Source: Nemertoderma westbladi
Lineage: Eukaryota > Xenacoelomorpha > Nemertodermatida > Nemertodermatidae
Direction: 5' to 3'
Assembly: GCA_032718475.1 (NCBI GenBank)
Contig: JAUCBJ010000472.1
Location: 35,039-99,038, forward strand
Length of the DNA stretch: 64,000 nucleotides
How positions within the stretch are numbered: the first letter of the stretch is position 1; each line of letters opens with the position of its first letter. A program made the translations under genes and the position numbers. The notes below the pieces were generated by a model, which was not told the origin of the DNA, did not search any database, and saw only the letters and a program-made list of their open reading frames with translations. Shown piece by piece: positions 48,901 to 63,675 of the stretch.

Positions 48901-51900
48901 GTAGATGTTCAGAATTACAATAACAACTGGAATGAACGAGTAGTGAATGGGTAGGTGTACCAACTACAATAACAACTGGAATAAACGAGTAGTGAATGGG
49001 TAGATGTTCAGAATTACAATAACAACTGGAATGAACGAGTAGTGAATGGGTAGGTGTACCAACTACAATAACAACTGGAATAAACGAGTAGTGAATGGGT
49101 AGGTGTACCAACTACAATAACAACTGGAATAAACGAGTAGTGAATGGGTAGGTGTACCAACTACAATAACAACTGGAATAAACGAGTAGTGAATGGGTAG
49201 ATGTTCAGAATTACAATAACAACTGGAATGAACGAGTAGTGAATGGGTAGGTGTACCAACTACAATAACAACTGGAATAAACGAGTAGTGAATGGGTAGG
49301 TGTACCAACTACAATAACAACTGGAATAAACGAGTAGTGAATGGGTAGATGTTCAGAATTACAATAACAACTGGAATGAACGAGTAGTGAATGGGTAGGT
49401 GTTCCAACTACAATAACAACTGGAATAAACGAGTAGTGAATGGGTAGGTGTACCAACTACAATAACAACTGGAATGAACGAGTAGTGAATGGGTAGGTGT
49501 ACCAACTACAATAACAACTGGAATAAACGAGTAGTGAATGGGTAGATGTTCAGAATTACAATAACAACTGGAATGAACGAGTAGTGAATGGGTAGGTGTA
49601 CCAACTACAATAACAACTGGAATAAACGAGTAGTGAATGGGTAGGTGTACCAACTACAATAACAACTGGAATAAACGAGTAGTGAATGGGTAGGTGTACC
49701 AACTACAATAACAACTGGAATAAACGAGTAGTGAATGGGTAGGTGTACCAACTACAATAACAACTGGAATAAACGAGTAGTGAATGGGTAGGTGTACCAA
49801 CTACAATAACAACTGGAATAAACGAGTAGTGAATGGGTAGATGTTCAGAATTACAATAACAACTGGAATGAACGAGTAGTGAATGGGTAGGTGTACCAAC
49901 TACAATAACAACTGGAATAAACGAGTAGTGAATGGGTAGGTGTACCAACTACAATAACAACTGGAATAAACGAGTAGTGAATGGGTAGGTGTACCAACTA
50001 CAATAACAACTGGAATAAACGAGTAGTGAATGGGTAGATGTTCAGAATTACAATAACAACTGGAATGAACGAGTAGTGAATGGGTAGGTGTACCAACTAC
50101 AATAACAACTGGAATAAACGAGTAGTGAATGGGTAGGTGTACCAACTACAATAACAACTGGAATAAACGAGTAGTGAATGGGTAGGTGTTCCAACTACAA
50201 TAACAACTGGAATAAACGAGTAGTGAATGGGTAGGTGTTCCAACTACAATAACAACTGGAATAAACGAGTAGTGAATGGGTAGGTGTTCCAACTACAATA
50301 ACAACTGGAATAAACGAGTAGTGAATGGGTAGATGTTCAGAATTACAATAACAACTGGAATGAACGAGTAGTGAATGGGTAGGTGTACCAACTACAATAA
50401 CAACTGGAATAAACGAGTAGTGAATGGGTAGGTGTTCCAACTACAATAACAACTGGAATAAACGAGTAGTGAATGGGTAGGTGTTCCAACTACAATAACA
50501 ACTGGAATAAACGAGTAGTGAATGGGTAGGTGTTCCAACTACAATAACAACTGGAATAAACGAGTAGTGAATGGGTAGGTGTACAGAATTACAATAACAA
50601 CTGGAATAAACGAGTAGTGAATGGGTAGGTGTACCAACTACAATAACAACTGGAATAAACGAGTAGTGAATGGGTAGGTGTACCAACTACAATAACAACT
50701 GGAATAAACGAGTAGTGAATGGGTAGATGTTCAGAATTACAATAACAACTGGAATGAACGAGTAGTGAATGGGTAGGTGTACCAACTACAATAACAACTG
50801 GAATAAACGAGTAGTGAATGGGTAGGTGTACCAACTACAATAACAACTGGAATAAACGAGTAGTGAATGGGTAGGTGTTCCAACTACAATAACAACTGGA
50901 ATAAACGAGTAGTGAATGGGTAGGTGTTCCAACTACAATAACAACTGGAATAAACGAGTAGTGAATGGGTAGGTGTTCCAACTACAATAACAACTGGAAT
51001 AAACGAGTAGTGAATGGGTAGATGTTCAGAATTACAATAACAACTGGAATGAACGAGTAGTGAATGGGTAGGTGTACCAACTACAATAACAACTGGAATA
51101 AACGAGTAGTGAATGGGTAGGTGTACCAACTACAATAACAACTGGAATAAACGAGTAGTGAATGGGTAGGTGTACCAACTACAATAACAACTGGAATAAA
51201 CGAGTAGTGAATGGGTAGATGTTCAGAATTACAATAACAACTGGAATGAACGAGTAGTGAATGGGTAGGTGTTCCAACTACAATAACAACTGGAATAAAC
51301 GAGTAGTGAATGGGTAGGTGTACCAACTACAATAACAACTGGAATGAACGAGTAGTGAATGGGTAGGTGTACCAACTACAATAACAACTGGAATGAACGA
51401 GTAGTGAATGGGTAGGTGTACCAACTACAATAACAACTGGAATGAACGAGTAGTGAATGGGTAGGTGTACCAACTACAATAACAACTGGAATAAACGAGT
51501 AGTGAATGGGTAGATGTTCAGAATTACAATAACAACTGGAATGAACGAGTAGTGAATGGGTAGGTGTACCAACTACAATAACAACTGGAATAAACGAGTA
51601 GTGAATGGGTAGATGTTCAGAATTACAATAACAACTGGAATGAACGAGTAGTGAATGGGTAGGTGTACCAACTACAATAACAACTGGAATAAACGAGTAG
51701 TGAATGGGTAGGTGTACCAACTACAATAACAACTGGAATAAACGAGTAGTGAATGGGTAGGTGTACCAACTACAATAACAACTGGAATGAACGAGTAGTG
51801 AATGGGTAGATGTTCAGAATTACAATAACAACTGGAATGGACGAGTAGTGAATGGGTAGGTGTACCAACTACAATAACAACTGGAATGAACGAGTAGTGA

Positions 51901-54900
51901 ATGGGTAGATGTTCAGAATTACAATAACAACTGGAATGAACGAGTAGTGAATGGGTAGGTGTACCAACTACAATAACAACTGGAATAAACGAGTAGTGAA
52001 TGGGTAGGTGTACCAACTACAATAACAACTGGAATGAACGAGTAGTGAATGGGTAGGTGTACCAACTACAATAACAACTGGAATGGACGAGTAGTGAATG
52101 GGTAGATGTTCAGAATTACAATAACAACTGGAATGAACGAGTAGTGAATGGGTAGGTGTACCAACTACAATAACAACTGGAATAAACGAGTAGTGAATGG
52201 GTAGGTGTACCAACTACAATAACAACTGGAATAAACGAGTAGTGAATGGGTAGGTGTACCAACTACAATAACAACTGGAATAAACGAGTAGTGAATGGGT
52301 AGGTGTACCAACTACAATAACAACTGGAATGAACGAGTAGTGAATGGGTAGATGTTCAGAATTACAATAACAACTGGAATGGACGAGTAGTGAATGGGTA
52401 GGTGTACCAACTACAATAACAACTGGAATAAACGAGTAGTGAATGGGTAGGTGTACCAACTACAATAACAACTGGAATAAACGAGTAGTGAATGGGTAGG
52501 TGTACCAACTACAATAACAACTGGAATAAACGAGTAGTGAATGGGTAGGTGTACCAACTACAATAACAACTGGAATAAACGAGTAGTGAATGGGTAGGTG
52601 TACCAACTACAATAACAACTGGAATGAACGAGTAGTGAATGGGTAGATGTTCAGAATTACAATAACAACTGGAATGAACGAGTAGTGAATGGGTAGGTGT
52701 ACCAACTACAATAACAACTGGAATGAACGAGTAGTGAATGGGTAGATGTTCAGAATTACAATAACAACTGGAATGGACGAGTAGTGAATGGGTAGGTGTA
52801 CCAACTACAATAACAACTGGAATAAACGAGTAGTGAATGGGTAGGTGTACCAACTACAATAACAACTGGAATGAACGAGTAGTGAATGGGTAGATGTTCA
52901 GAATTACAATAACAACTGGAATGGACGAGTAGTGAATGGGTAGGTGTACCAACTACAATAACAACTGGAATAAACGAGTAGTGAATGGGTAGGTGTACCA
53001 ACTACAATAACAACTGGAATGAACGAGTAGTGAATGGGTAGATGTTCAGAATTACAATAACAACTGGAATGAACGAGTAGTGAATGGGTAGGTGTACCAA
53101 CTACAATAACAACTGGAATAAACGAGTAGTGAATGGGTAGGTGTACCAACTACAATAACAACTGGAATAAACGAGTAGTGAATGGGTAGGTGTACCAACT
53201 ACAATAACAACTGGAATAAACGAGTAGTGAATGGGTAGGTGTACCAACTACAATAACAACTGGAATAAACGAGTAGTGAATGGGTAGGTGTACCAACTAC
53301 AATAACAACTGGAATAAACGAGTAGTGAATGGGTAGGTGTACCAACTACAATAACAACTGGAATAAACGAGTAGTGAATGGGTAGGTGTACCAACTACAA
53401 TAACAACTGGAATGAACGAGTAGTGAATGGGTAGATGTTCAGAATTACAATAACAACTGGAATGGACGAGTAGTGAATGGGTAGGTGTACCAACTACAAT
53501 AACAACTGGAATGAACGAGTAGTGAATGGGTAGATGTTCAGAATTACAATAACAACTGGAATGAACGAGTAGTGAATGGGTAGGTGTACCAACTACAATA
53601 ACAACTGGAATAAACGAGTAGTGAATGGGTAGGTGTACCAACTACAATAACAACTGGAATGAACGAGTAGTGAATGGGTAGGTGTACCAACTACAATAAC
53701 AACTGGAATGAACGAGTAGTGAATGGGTAGATGTTCAGAATTACAATAACAACTGGAATGAACGAGTAGTGAATGGGTAGGTGTACCAACTACAATAACA
53801 ACTGGAATAAACGAGTAGTGAATGGGTAGGTGTACCAACTACAATAACAACTGGAATAAACGAGTAGTGAATGGGTAGGTGTACCAACTACAATAACAAC
53901 TGGAATGAACGAGTAGTGAATGGGTAGGTGTACCAACTACAATAACAACTGGAATAAACGAGTAGTGAATGGGTAGATGTTCAGAATTACAATAACAACT
54001 GGAATGGACGAGTAGTGAATGGGTAGATGTTCAGAATTACAATAACAACTGGAATGAACGAGTAGTGAATGGGTAGGTGTACCAACTACAATAACAACTG
54101 GAATAAACGAGTAGTGAATGGGTAGGTGTACCAACTACAATAACAACTGGAATAAACGAGTAGTGAATGGGTAGGTGTACCAACTACAATAACAACTGGA
54201 ATAAACGAGTAGTGAATGGGTAGGTGTACCAACTACAATAACAACTGGAATAAACGAGTAGTGAATGGGTAGGTGTACCAACTACAATAACAACTGGAAT
54301 AAACGAGTAGTGAATGGGTAGATGTTCAGAATTACAATAACAACTGGAATGAACGAGTAGTGAATGGGTAGGTGTACCAACTACAATAACAACTGGAATA
54401 AACGAGTAGTGAATGGGTAGGTGTACCAACTACAATAACAACTGGAATAAACGAGTAGTGAATGGGTAGGTGTACCAACTACAATAACAACTGGAATAAA
54501 CGAGTAGTGAATGGGTAGATGTTCAGAATTACAATAACAACTGGAATGAACGAGTAGTGAATGGGTAGGTGTACCAACTACAATAACAACTGGAATAAAC
54601 GAGTAGTGAATGGGTAGGTGTACCAACTACAATAACAACTGGAATAAACGAGTAGTGAATGGGTAGGTGTACCAACTACAATAACAACTGGAATAAACGA
54701 GTAGTGAATGGGTAGATGTTCAGAATTACAATAACAACTGGAATGAACGAGTAGTGAATGGGTAGATGTTCAGAATTACAATAACAACTGGAATGAACGA
54801 GTAGTGAATGGGTAGGTGTACCAACTACAATAACAACTGGAATAAACGAGTAGTGAATGGGTAGGTGTACCAACTACAATAACAACTGGAATGAACGAGT

Positions 54901-57900
54901 AGTGAATGGGTAGATGTTCAGAATTACAATAACAACTGGAATAAACGAGTAGTGAATGGGTAGGTGTACCAACTACAATAACAACTGGAATAAACGAGTA
55001 GTGAATGGGTAGGTGTACCAACTACAATAACAACTGGAATGAACGAGTAGTGAATGGGTAGGTGTACCAACTACAATAACAACTGGAATAAACGAGTAGT
55101 GAATGGGTAGGTGTACCAACTACAATAACAACTGGAATAAACGAGTAGTGAATGGGTAGGTGTACCAACTACAATAACAACTGGAATGAACGAGTAGTGA
55201 ATGGGTAGGTGTACCAACTACAATAACAACTGGAATGAACGAGTAGTGAATGGGTAGGTGTACCAACTACAATAACAACTGGAATGAACGAGTAGTGAAT
55301 GGGTAGGTGTACCAACTACAATAACAACTGGAATAAACGAGTAGTGAATGGGTAGGTGTACCAACTACAATAACAACTGGAATGAACGAGTAGTGAATGG
55401 GTAGATGTTCAGAATTACAATAACAACTGGAATGAACGAGTAGTGAATGGGTAGATGTTCAGAATTACAATAACAACTGGAATGAACGAGTAGTGAATGG
55501 GTAGGTGTACCAACTACAATAACAACTGGAATAAACGAGTAGTGAATGGGTAGGTGTACCAACTACAATAACAACTGGAATGAACGAGTAGTGAATGGGT
55601 AGGTGTACCAACTACAATAACAACTGGAATAAACGAGTAGTGAATGGGTAGGTGTACCAACTACAATAACAACTGGAATAAACGAGTAGTGAATGGGTAG
55701 ATGTTCAGAATTACAATAACAACTGGAATGAACGAGTAGTGAATGGGTAGGTGTACCAACTACAATAACAACTGGAATAAACGAGTAGTGAATGGGTAGG
55801 TGTACCAACTACAATAACAACTGGAATGAACGAGTAGTGAATGGGTAGGTGTACCAACTACAATAACAACTGGAATAAACGAGTAGTGAATGGGTAGGTG
55901 TACCAACTACAATAACAACTGGAATAAACGAGTAGTGAATGGGTAGGTGTACCAACTACAATAACAACTGGAATAAACGAGTAGTGAATGGGTAGGTGTA
56001 CCAACTACAATAACAACTGGAATAAACGAGTAGTGAATGGGTAGGTGTACCAACTACAATAACAACTGGAATAAACGAGTAGTGAATGGGTAGGTGTACC
56101 AACTACAATAACAACTGGAATGAACGAGTAGTGAATGGGTAGATGTTCAGAATTACAATAACAACTGGAATGAACGAGTAGTGAATGGGTAGGTGTACCA
56201 ACTACAATAACAACTGGAATAAACGAGTAGTGAATGGGTAGGTGTACCAACTACAATAACAACTGGAATAAACGAGTAGTGAATGGGTAGGTGTACCAAC
56301 TACAATAACAACTGGAATGAACGAGTAGTGAATGGGTAGGTGTACCAACTACAATAACAACTGGAATAAACGAGTAGTGAATGGGTAGATGTTCAGAATT
56401 ACAATAACAACTGGAATGGACGAGTAGTGAATGGGTAGATGTTCAGAATTACAATAACAACTGGAATGAACGAGTAGTGAATGGGTAGGTGTACCAACTA
56501 CAATAACAACTGGAATAAACGAGTAGTGAATGGGTAGGTGTACCAACTACAATAACAACTGGAATAAACGAGTAGTGAATGGGTAGGTGTACCAACTACA
56601 ATAACAACTGGAATAAACGAGTAGTGAATGGGTAGGTGTACCAACTACAATAACAACTGGAATAAACGAGTAGTGAATGGGTAGGTGTACCAACTACAAT
56701 AACAACTGGAATAAACGAGTAGTGAATGGGTAGATGTTCAGAATTACAATAACAACTGGAATGAACGAGTAGTGAATGGGTAGGTGTACCAACTACAATA
56801 ACAACTGGAATAAACGAGTAGTGAATGGGTAGGTGTACCAACTACAATAACAACTGGAATAAACGAGTAGTGAATGGGTAGGTGTACCAACTACAATAAC
56901 AACTGGAATAAACGAGTAGTGAATGGGTAGATGTTCAGAATTACAATAACAACTGGAATGAACGAGTAGTGAATGGGTAGGTGTACCAACTACAATAACA
57001 ACTGGAATAAACGAGTAGTGAATGGGTAGGTGTACCAACTACAATAACAACTGGAATAAACGAGTAGTGAATGGGTAGGTGTACCAACTACAATAACAAC
57101 TGGAATAAACGAGTAGTGAATGGGTAGATGTTCAGAATTACAATAACAACTGGAATGGACGAGTAGTGAATGGGTAGATGTTCAGAATTACAATAACAAC
57201 TGGAATAAACGAGTAGTGAATGGGTAGGTGTACCAACTACAATAACAACTGGAATAAACGAGTAGTGAATGGGTAGGTGTACCAACTACAATAACAACTG
57301 GAATGAACGAGTAGTGAATGGGTAGATGTTCAGAATTACAATAACAACTGGAATGAACGAGTAGTGAATGGGTAGGTGTACCAACTACAATAACAACTGG
57401 AATAAACGAGTAGTGAATGGGTAGGTGTACCAACTACAATAACAACTGGAATGAACGAGTAGTGAATGGGTAGGTGTACCAACTACAATAACAACTGGAA
57501 TGAACGAGTAGTGAATGGGTAGGTGTACCAACTACAATAACAACTGGAATAAACGAGTAGTGAATGGGTAGGTGTACCAACTACAATAACAACTGGAATG
57601 AACGAGTAGTGAATGGGTAGATGTTCAGAATTACAATAACAACTGGAATAAACGAGTAGTGAATGGGTAGGTGTACCAACTACAATAACAACTGGAATAA
57701 ACGAGTAGTGAATGGGTAGGTGTACCAACTACAATAACAACTGGAATGAACGAGTAGTGAATGGGTAGGTGTACCAACTACAATAACAACTGGAATGAAC
57801 GAGTAGTGAATGGGTAGGTGTACCAACTACAATAACAACTGGAATAAACGAGTAGTGAATGGGTAGGTGTACCAACTACAATAACAACTGGAATGAACGA

Positions 57901-59850
57901 GTAGTGAATGGGTAGATGTTCAGAATTACAATAACAACTGGAATAAACGAGTAGTGAATGGGTAGGTGTACCAACTACAATAACAACTGGAATGAACGAG
58001 TAGTGAATGGGTAGGTGTACCAACTACAATAACAACTGGAATAAACGAGTAGTGAATGGGTAGGTGTACCAACTACAATAACAACTGGAATAAACGAGTA
58101 GTGAATGGGTAGGTGTACCAACTACAATAACAACTGGAATAAACGAGTAGTGAATGGGTAGGTGTACCAACTACAATAACAACTGGAATGAACGAGTAGT
58201 GAATGGGTAGGTGTACCAACTACAATAACAACTGGAATGAACGAGTAGTGAATGGGTAGGTGTACCAACTACAATAACAACTGGAATAAACGAGTAGTGA
58301 ATGGGTAGGTGTACCAACTACAATAACAACTGGAATGAACGAGTAGTGAATGGGTAGGTGTACCAACTACAATAACAACTGGAATAAACGAGTAGTGAAT
58401 GGGTAGGTGTACCAACTACAATAACAACTGGAATGAACGAGTAGTGAATGGGTAGGTGTACCAACTACAATAACAACTGGAATAAACGAGTAGTGAATGG
58501 GTAGGTGTACCAACTACAATAACAACTGGAATAAACGAGTAGTGAATGGGTAGGTGTACCAACTACAATAACAACTGGAATAAACGAGTAGTGAATGGGT
58601 AGGTGTACCAACTACAATAACAACTGGAATGAACGAGTAGTGAATGGGTAGATGTTCAGAATTACAATAACAACTGGAATAAACGAGTAGTGAATGGGTA
58701 GGTGTACCAACTACAATAACAACTGGAATAAACGAGTAGTGAATGGGTAGGTGTACCAACTACAATAACAACTGGAATAAACGAGTAGTGAATGGGTAGG
58801 TGTACCAACTACAATAACAACTGGAATAAACGAGTAGTGAATGGGTAGGTGTACCAACTACAATAACAACTGGAATAAACGAGTAGTGAATGGGTAGGTG
58901 TACCAACTACAATAACAACTGGAATAAACGAGTAGTGAATGGGTAGGTGTACCAACTACAATAACAACTGGAATAAACGAGTAGTGAATGGGTAGGTGTA
59001 CCAACTACAATAACAACTGGAATAAACGAGTAGTGAATGGGTAGGTGTACCAACTACAATAACAACTGGAATAAACGAGTAGTGAATGGGTAGGTGTACC
59101 AACTACAATAACAACTGGAATAAACGAGTAGTGAATGGGTAGGTGTACCAACTACAATAACAACTGGAATAAACGAGTAGTGAATGGGTAGGTGTACCAA
59201 CTACAATAACAACTGGAATAAACGAGTAGTGAATGGGTAGGTGTACCAACTACAATAACAACTGGAATGAACGAGTAGTGAATGGGTAGGTGTACCAACT
59301 ACAATAACAACTGGAATAAACGAGTAGTGAATGGGTAGGTGTACCAACTACAATAACAACTGGAATAAACGAGTAGTGAATGGGTAGGTGTACCAACTAC
59401 AATAACAACTGGAATAAACGAGTAGTGAATGGGTAGATGTTCAGAATTACAATAACAACTGGAATAAACGAGTAGTGAATGGGTAGGTGTACCAACTACA
59501 ATAACAACTGGAATAAACGAGTAGTGAATGGGTAGGTGTACCAACTACAATAACAACTGGAATAAACGAGTAGTGAATGGGTAGGTGTACCAACTACAAT
59601 AACAACTGGAATAAACGAGTAGTGAATGGGTAGGTGTACCAACTACAATAACAACTGGAATGAACGAGTAGTGAATGGGTAGGTGTACCAACTACAATAA
59701 CAACTGGAATAAACGAGTAGTGAATGGGTAGGTGTACCAACTACAATAACAACTGGAATAAACGAGTAGTGAATGGGTAGGTGTACCAACTACAATAACA
59801 ACTGGAATAAACGAGTAGTGAATGGGTAGGTGTTCAGAATTACAATAACA
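30950..59850 (+). repeat. Array E subregion with 50-bp AGATGTTCAGAATTAC variants
   Basis: The 50-bp variant recurs every 2-6 canonical units. From about 36600 to 51300 a third type (AGGTGTTCCAAC) is mixed in, often in runs of three. Identical variant combinations recur at 48324-48569 and 50441-50686 (offset 2117) and at 41100 and 42180 (offset 1080). Confidence 0.8.
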
Positions 59851-60559
59851 ACTGGAATAAACGAGTAGTGAATGGGTAGGTGTACCAACTACAATAACAA
59901 CTGGAATAAACGAGTAGTGAATGGGTAGGTGTACCAACTACAATAACAACTGGAATAAACGAGTAGTGAATGGGTAGGTGTACCAACTACAATAACAACT
60001 GGAATAAACGAGTAGTGAATGGGTAGGTGTACCAACTACAATAACAACTGGAATAAACGAGTAGTGAATGGGTAGGTGTACCAACTACAATAACAACTGG
60101 AATAAACGAGTAGTGAATGGGTAGGTGTACCAACTACAATAACAACTGGAATAAACGAGTAGTGAATGGGTAGGTGTACCAACTACAATAACAACTGGAA
60201 TAAACGAGTAGTGAATGGGTAGGTGTACAGAACTACAATAACAACTGGAATAAACGAGTAGTGAATGGGTAGGTGTACCAACTACAATAACAACTGGAAT
60301 AAACGAGTAGTGAATGGGTAGGTGTACCAACTACAATAACAACTGGAATAAACGAGTAGTGAATGGGTAGGTGTACCAACTACAATAACAACTGGAATAA
60401 ACGAGTAGTGAATGGGTAGGTGTACCAACTACAATAACAACTGGAATAAACGAGTAGTGAATGGGTAGGTGTACCAACTACAATAACAACTGGAATAAAC
60501 GAGTAGTGAATGGGTAGGTGTTCCAACTACAATAACAACTGGAATAAACGAGTAGTGAA

Positions 60560-63500
60560 TGGGTAGGTGTACCAACTACAATAACAACTGGAATAAACGA
60601 GTAGTGAATGGGTAGGTGTACCAACTACAATAACAACTGGAATAAACGAGTAGTGAATGGGTAGGTGTACCAACTACAATAACAACTGGAATAAACGAGT
60701 AGTGAATGGGTAGGTGTACCAACTACAATAACAACTGGAATAAACGAGTAGTGAATGGGTAGGTGTACCAACTACAATAACAACTGGAATAAACGAGTAG
60801 TGAATGGGTAGGTGTACCAACTACAATAACAACTGGAATAAACGAGTAGTGAATGGGTAGGTGTACCAACTACAATAACAACTGGAATAAACGAGTAGTG
60901 AATGGGTAGGTGTACCAACTACAATAACAACTGGAATAAACGAGTAGTGAATGGGTAGGTGTACCAACTACAATAACAACTGGAATAAACGAGTAGTGAA
61001 TGGGTAGGTGTACCAACTACAATAACAACTGGAATAAACGAGTAGTGAATGGGTAGGTGTACCAACTACAATAACAACTGGAATAAACGAGTAGTGAATG
61101 GGTAGGTGTACCAACTACAATAACAACTGGAATAAACGAGTAGTGAATGGGTAGGTGTACCAACTACAATAACAACTGGAATAAACGAGTAGTGAATGGG
61201 TAGGTGTACCAACTACAATAACAACTGGAATAAACGAGTAGTGAATGGGTAGGTGTACCAACTACAATAACAACTGGAATAAACGAGTAGTGAATGGGTA
61301 GGTGTACCAACTACAATAACAACTGGAATAAACGAGTAGTGAATGGGTAGGTGTACCAACTACAATAACAACTGGAATAAACGAGTAGTGAATGGGTAGG
61401 TGTACCAACTACAATAACAACTGGAATAAACGAGTAGTGAATGGGTAGGTGTACCAACTACAATAACAACTGGAATAAACGAGTAGTGAATGGGTAGGTG
61501 TACCAACTACAATAACAACTGGAATAAACGAGTAGTGAATGGGTAGGTGTACCAACTACAATAACAACTGGAATAAACGAGTAGTGAATGGGTAGGTGTA
61601 CCAACTACAATAACAACTGGAATAAACGAGTAGTGAATGGGTAGGTGTACCAACTACAATAACAACTGGAATAAACGAGTAGTGAATGGGTAGGTGTACC
61701 AACTACAATAACAACTGGAATAAACGAGTAGTGAATGGGTAGGTGTACCAACTACAATAACAACTGGAATAAACGAGTAGTGAATGGGTAGGTGTACCAA
61801 CTACAATAACAACTGGAATAAACGAGTAGTGAATGGGTAGGTGTACCAACTACAATAACAACTGGAATAAACGAGTAGTGAATGGGTAGGTGTACCAACT
61901 ACAATAACAACTGGAATAAACGAGTAGTGAATGGGTAGGTGTACCAACTACAATAACAACTGGAATAAACGAGTAGTGAATGGGTAGGTGTACCAACTAC
62001 AATAACAACTGGAATAAACGAGTAGTGAATGGGTAGGTGTACCAACTACAATAACAACTGGAATAAACGAGTAGTGAATGGGTAGGTGTACCAACTACAA
62101 TAACAACTGGAATAAACGAGTAGTGAATGGGTAGGTGTACCAACTACAATAACAACTGGAATAAACGAGTAGTGAATGGGTAGGTGTACCAACTACAATA
62201 ACAACTGGAATAAACGAGTAGTGAATGGGTAGGTGTACCAACTACAATAACAACTGGAATAAACGAGTAGTGAATGGGTAGGTGTACCAACTACAATAAC
62301 AACTGGAATAAACGAGTAGTGAATGGGTAGGTGTACCAACTACAATAACAACTGGAATAAACGAGTAGTGAATGGGTAGGTGTACCAACTACAATAACAA
62401 CTGGAATAAACGAGTAGTGAATGGGTAGGTGTACCAACTACAATAACAACTGGAATAAACGAGTAGTGAATGGGTAGGTGTACCAACTACAATAACAACT
62501 GGAATAAACGAGTAGTGAATGGGTAGGTGTACCAACTACAATAACAACTGGAATAAACGAGTAGTGAATGGGTAGGTGTACCAACTACAATAACAACTGG
62601 AATAAACGAGTAGTGAATGGGTAGGTGTACCAACTACAATAACAACTGGAATAAACGAGTAGTGAATGGGTAGGTGTACCAACTACAATAACAACTGGAA
62701 TAAACGAGTAGTGAATGGGTAGGTGTACCAACTACAATAACAACTGGAATAAACGAGTAGTGAATGGGTAGGTGTACCAACTACAATAACAACTGGAATA
62801 AACGAGTAGTGAATGGGTAGGTGTACCAACTACAATAACAACTGGAATAAACGAGTAGTGAATGGGTAGGTGTACCAACTACAATAACAACTGGAATAAA
62901 CGAGTAGTGAATGGGTAGGTGTACCAACTACAATAACAACTGGAATAAACGAGTAGTGAATGGGTAGGTGTACCAACTACAATAACAACTGGAATAAACG
63001 AGTAGTGAATGGGTAGGTGTACCAACTACAATAACAACTGGAATAAACGAGTAGTGAATGGGTAGGTGTACCAACTACAATAACAACTGGAATAAACGAG
63101 TAGTGAATGGGTAGGTGTACCAACTACAATAACAACTGGAATAAACGAGTAGTGAATGGGTAGGTGTACCAACTACAATAACAACTGGAATAAACGAGTA
63201 GTGAATGGGTAGGTGTACCAACTACAATAACAACTGGAATAAACGAGTAGTGAATGGGTAGGTGTACCAACTACAATAACAACTGGAATAAACGAGTAGT
63301 GAATGGGTAGGTGTACCAACTACAATAACAACTGGAATAAACGAGTAGTGAATGGGTAGGTGTACCAACTACAATAACAACTGGAATAAACGAGTAGTGA
63401 ATGGGTAGGTGTACCAACTACAATAACAACTGGAATAAACGAGTAGTGAATGGGTAGGTGTACCAACTACAATAACAACTGGAATAAACGAGTAGTGAAT

Positions 63501-63675
63501 GGGTAGGTGTACCAACTACAATAACAACTGGAATAAACGAGTAGTGAATGGGTAGGTGTACCAACTACAATAACAACTGGAATAAACGAGTAGTGAATGG
63601 GTAGGTGTACCAACTACAATAACAACTGGAATAAACGAGTAGTGAATGGGTAGGTGTACCAACTACAATAACAAC
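60560..63675 (+). repeat. Homogeneous block of array E
   Basis: About 63 successive 49-bp units look identical by eye. Variants reappear at about 63681 (AATGAACG), 63849 (GTAGATGTACC) and 63924 (AATGGACG). Confidence 0.75.

Noticed and set aside
25760-60330. Dozens of minus-strand frames of 65-114 codons (VHLPIHYSFIPVV-type) in array E
   Set aside because: They are periodic translations of the 49-bp satellite. Frame length depends only on where 50-bp units fall, all start and end at the same repeat positions, and the plus strand has stops in every unit.
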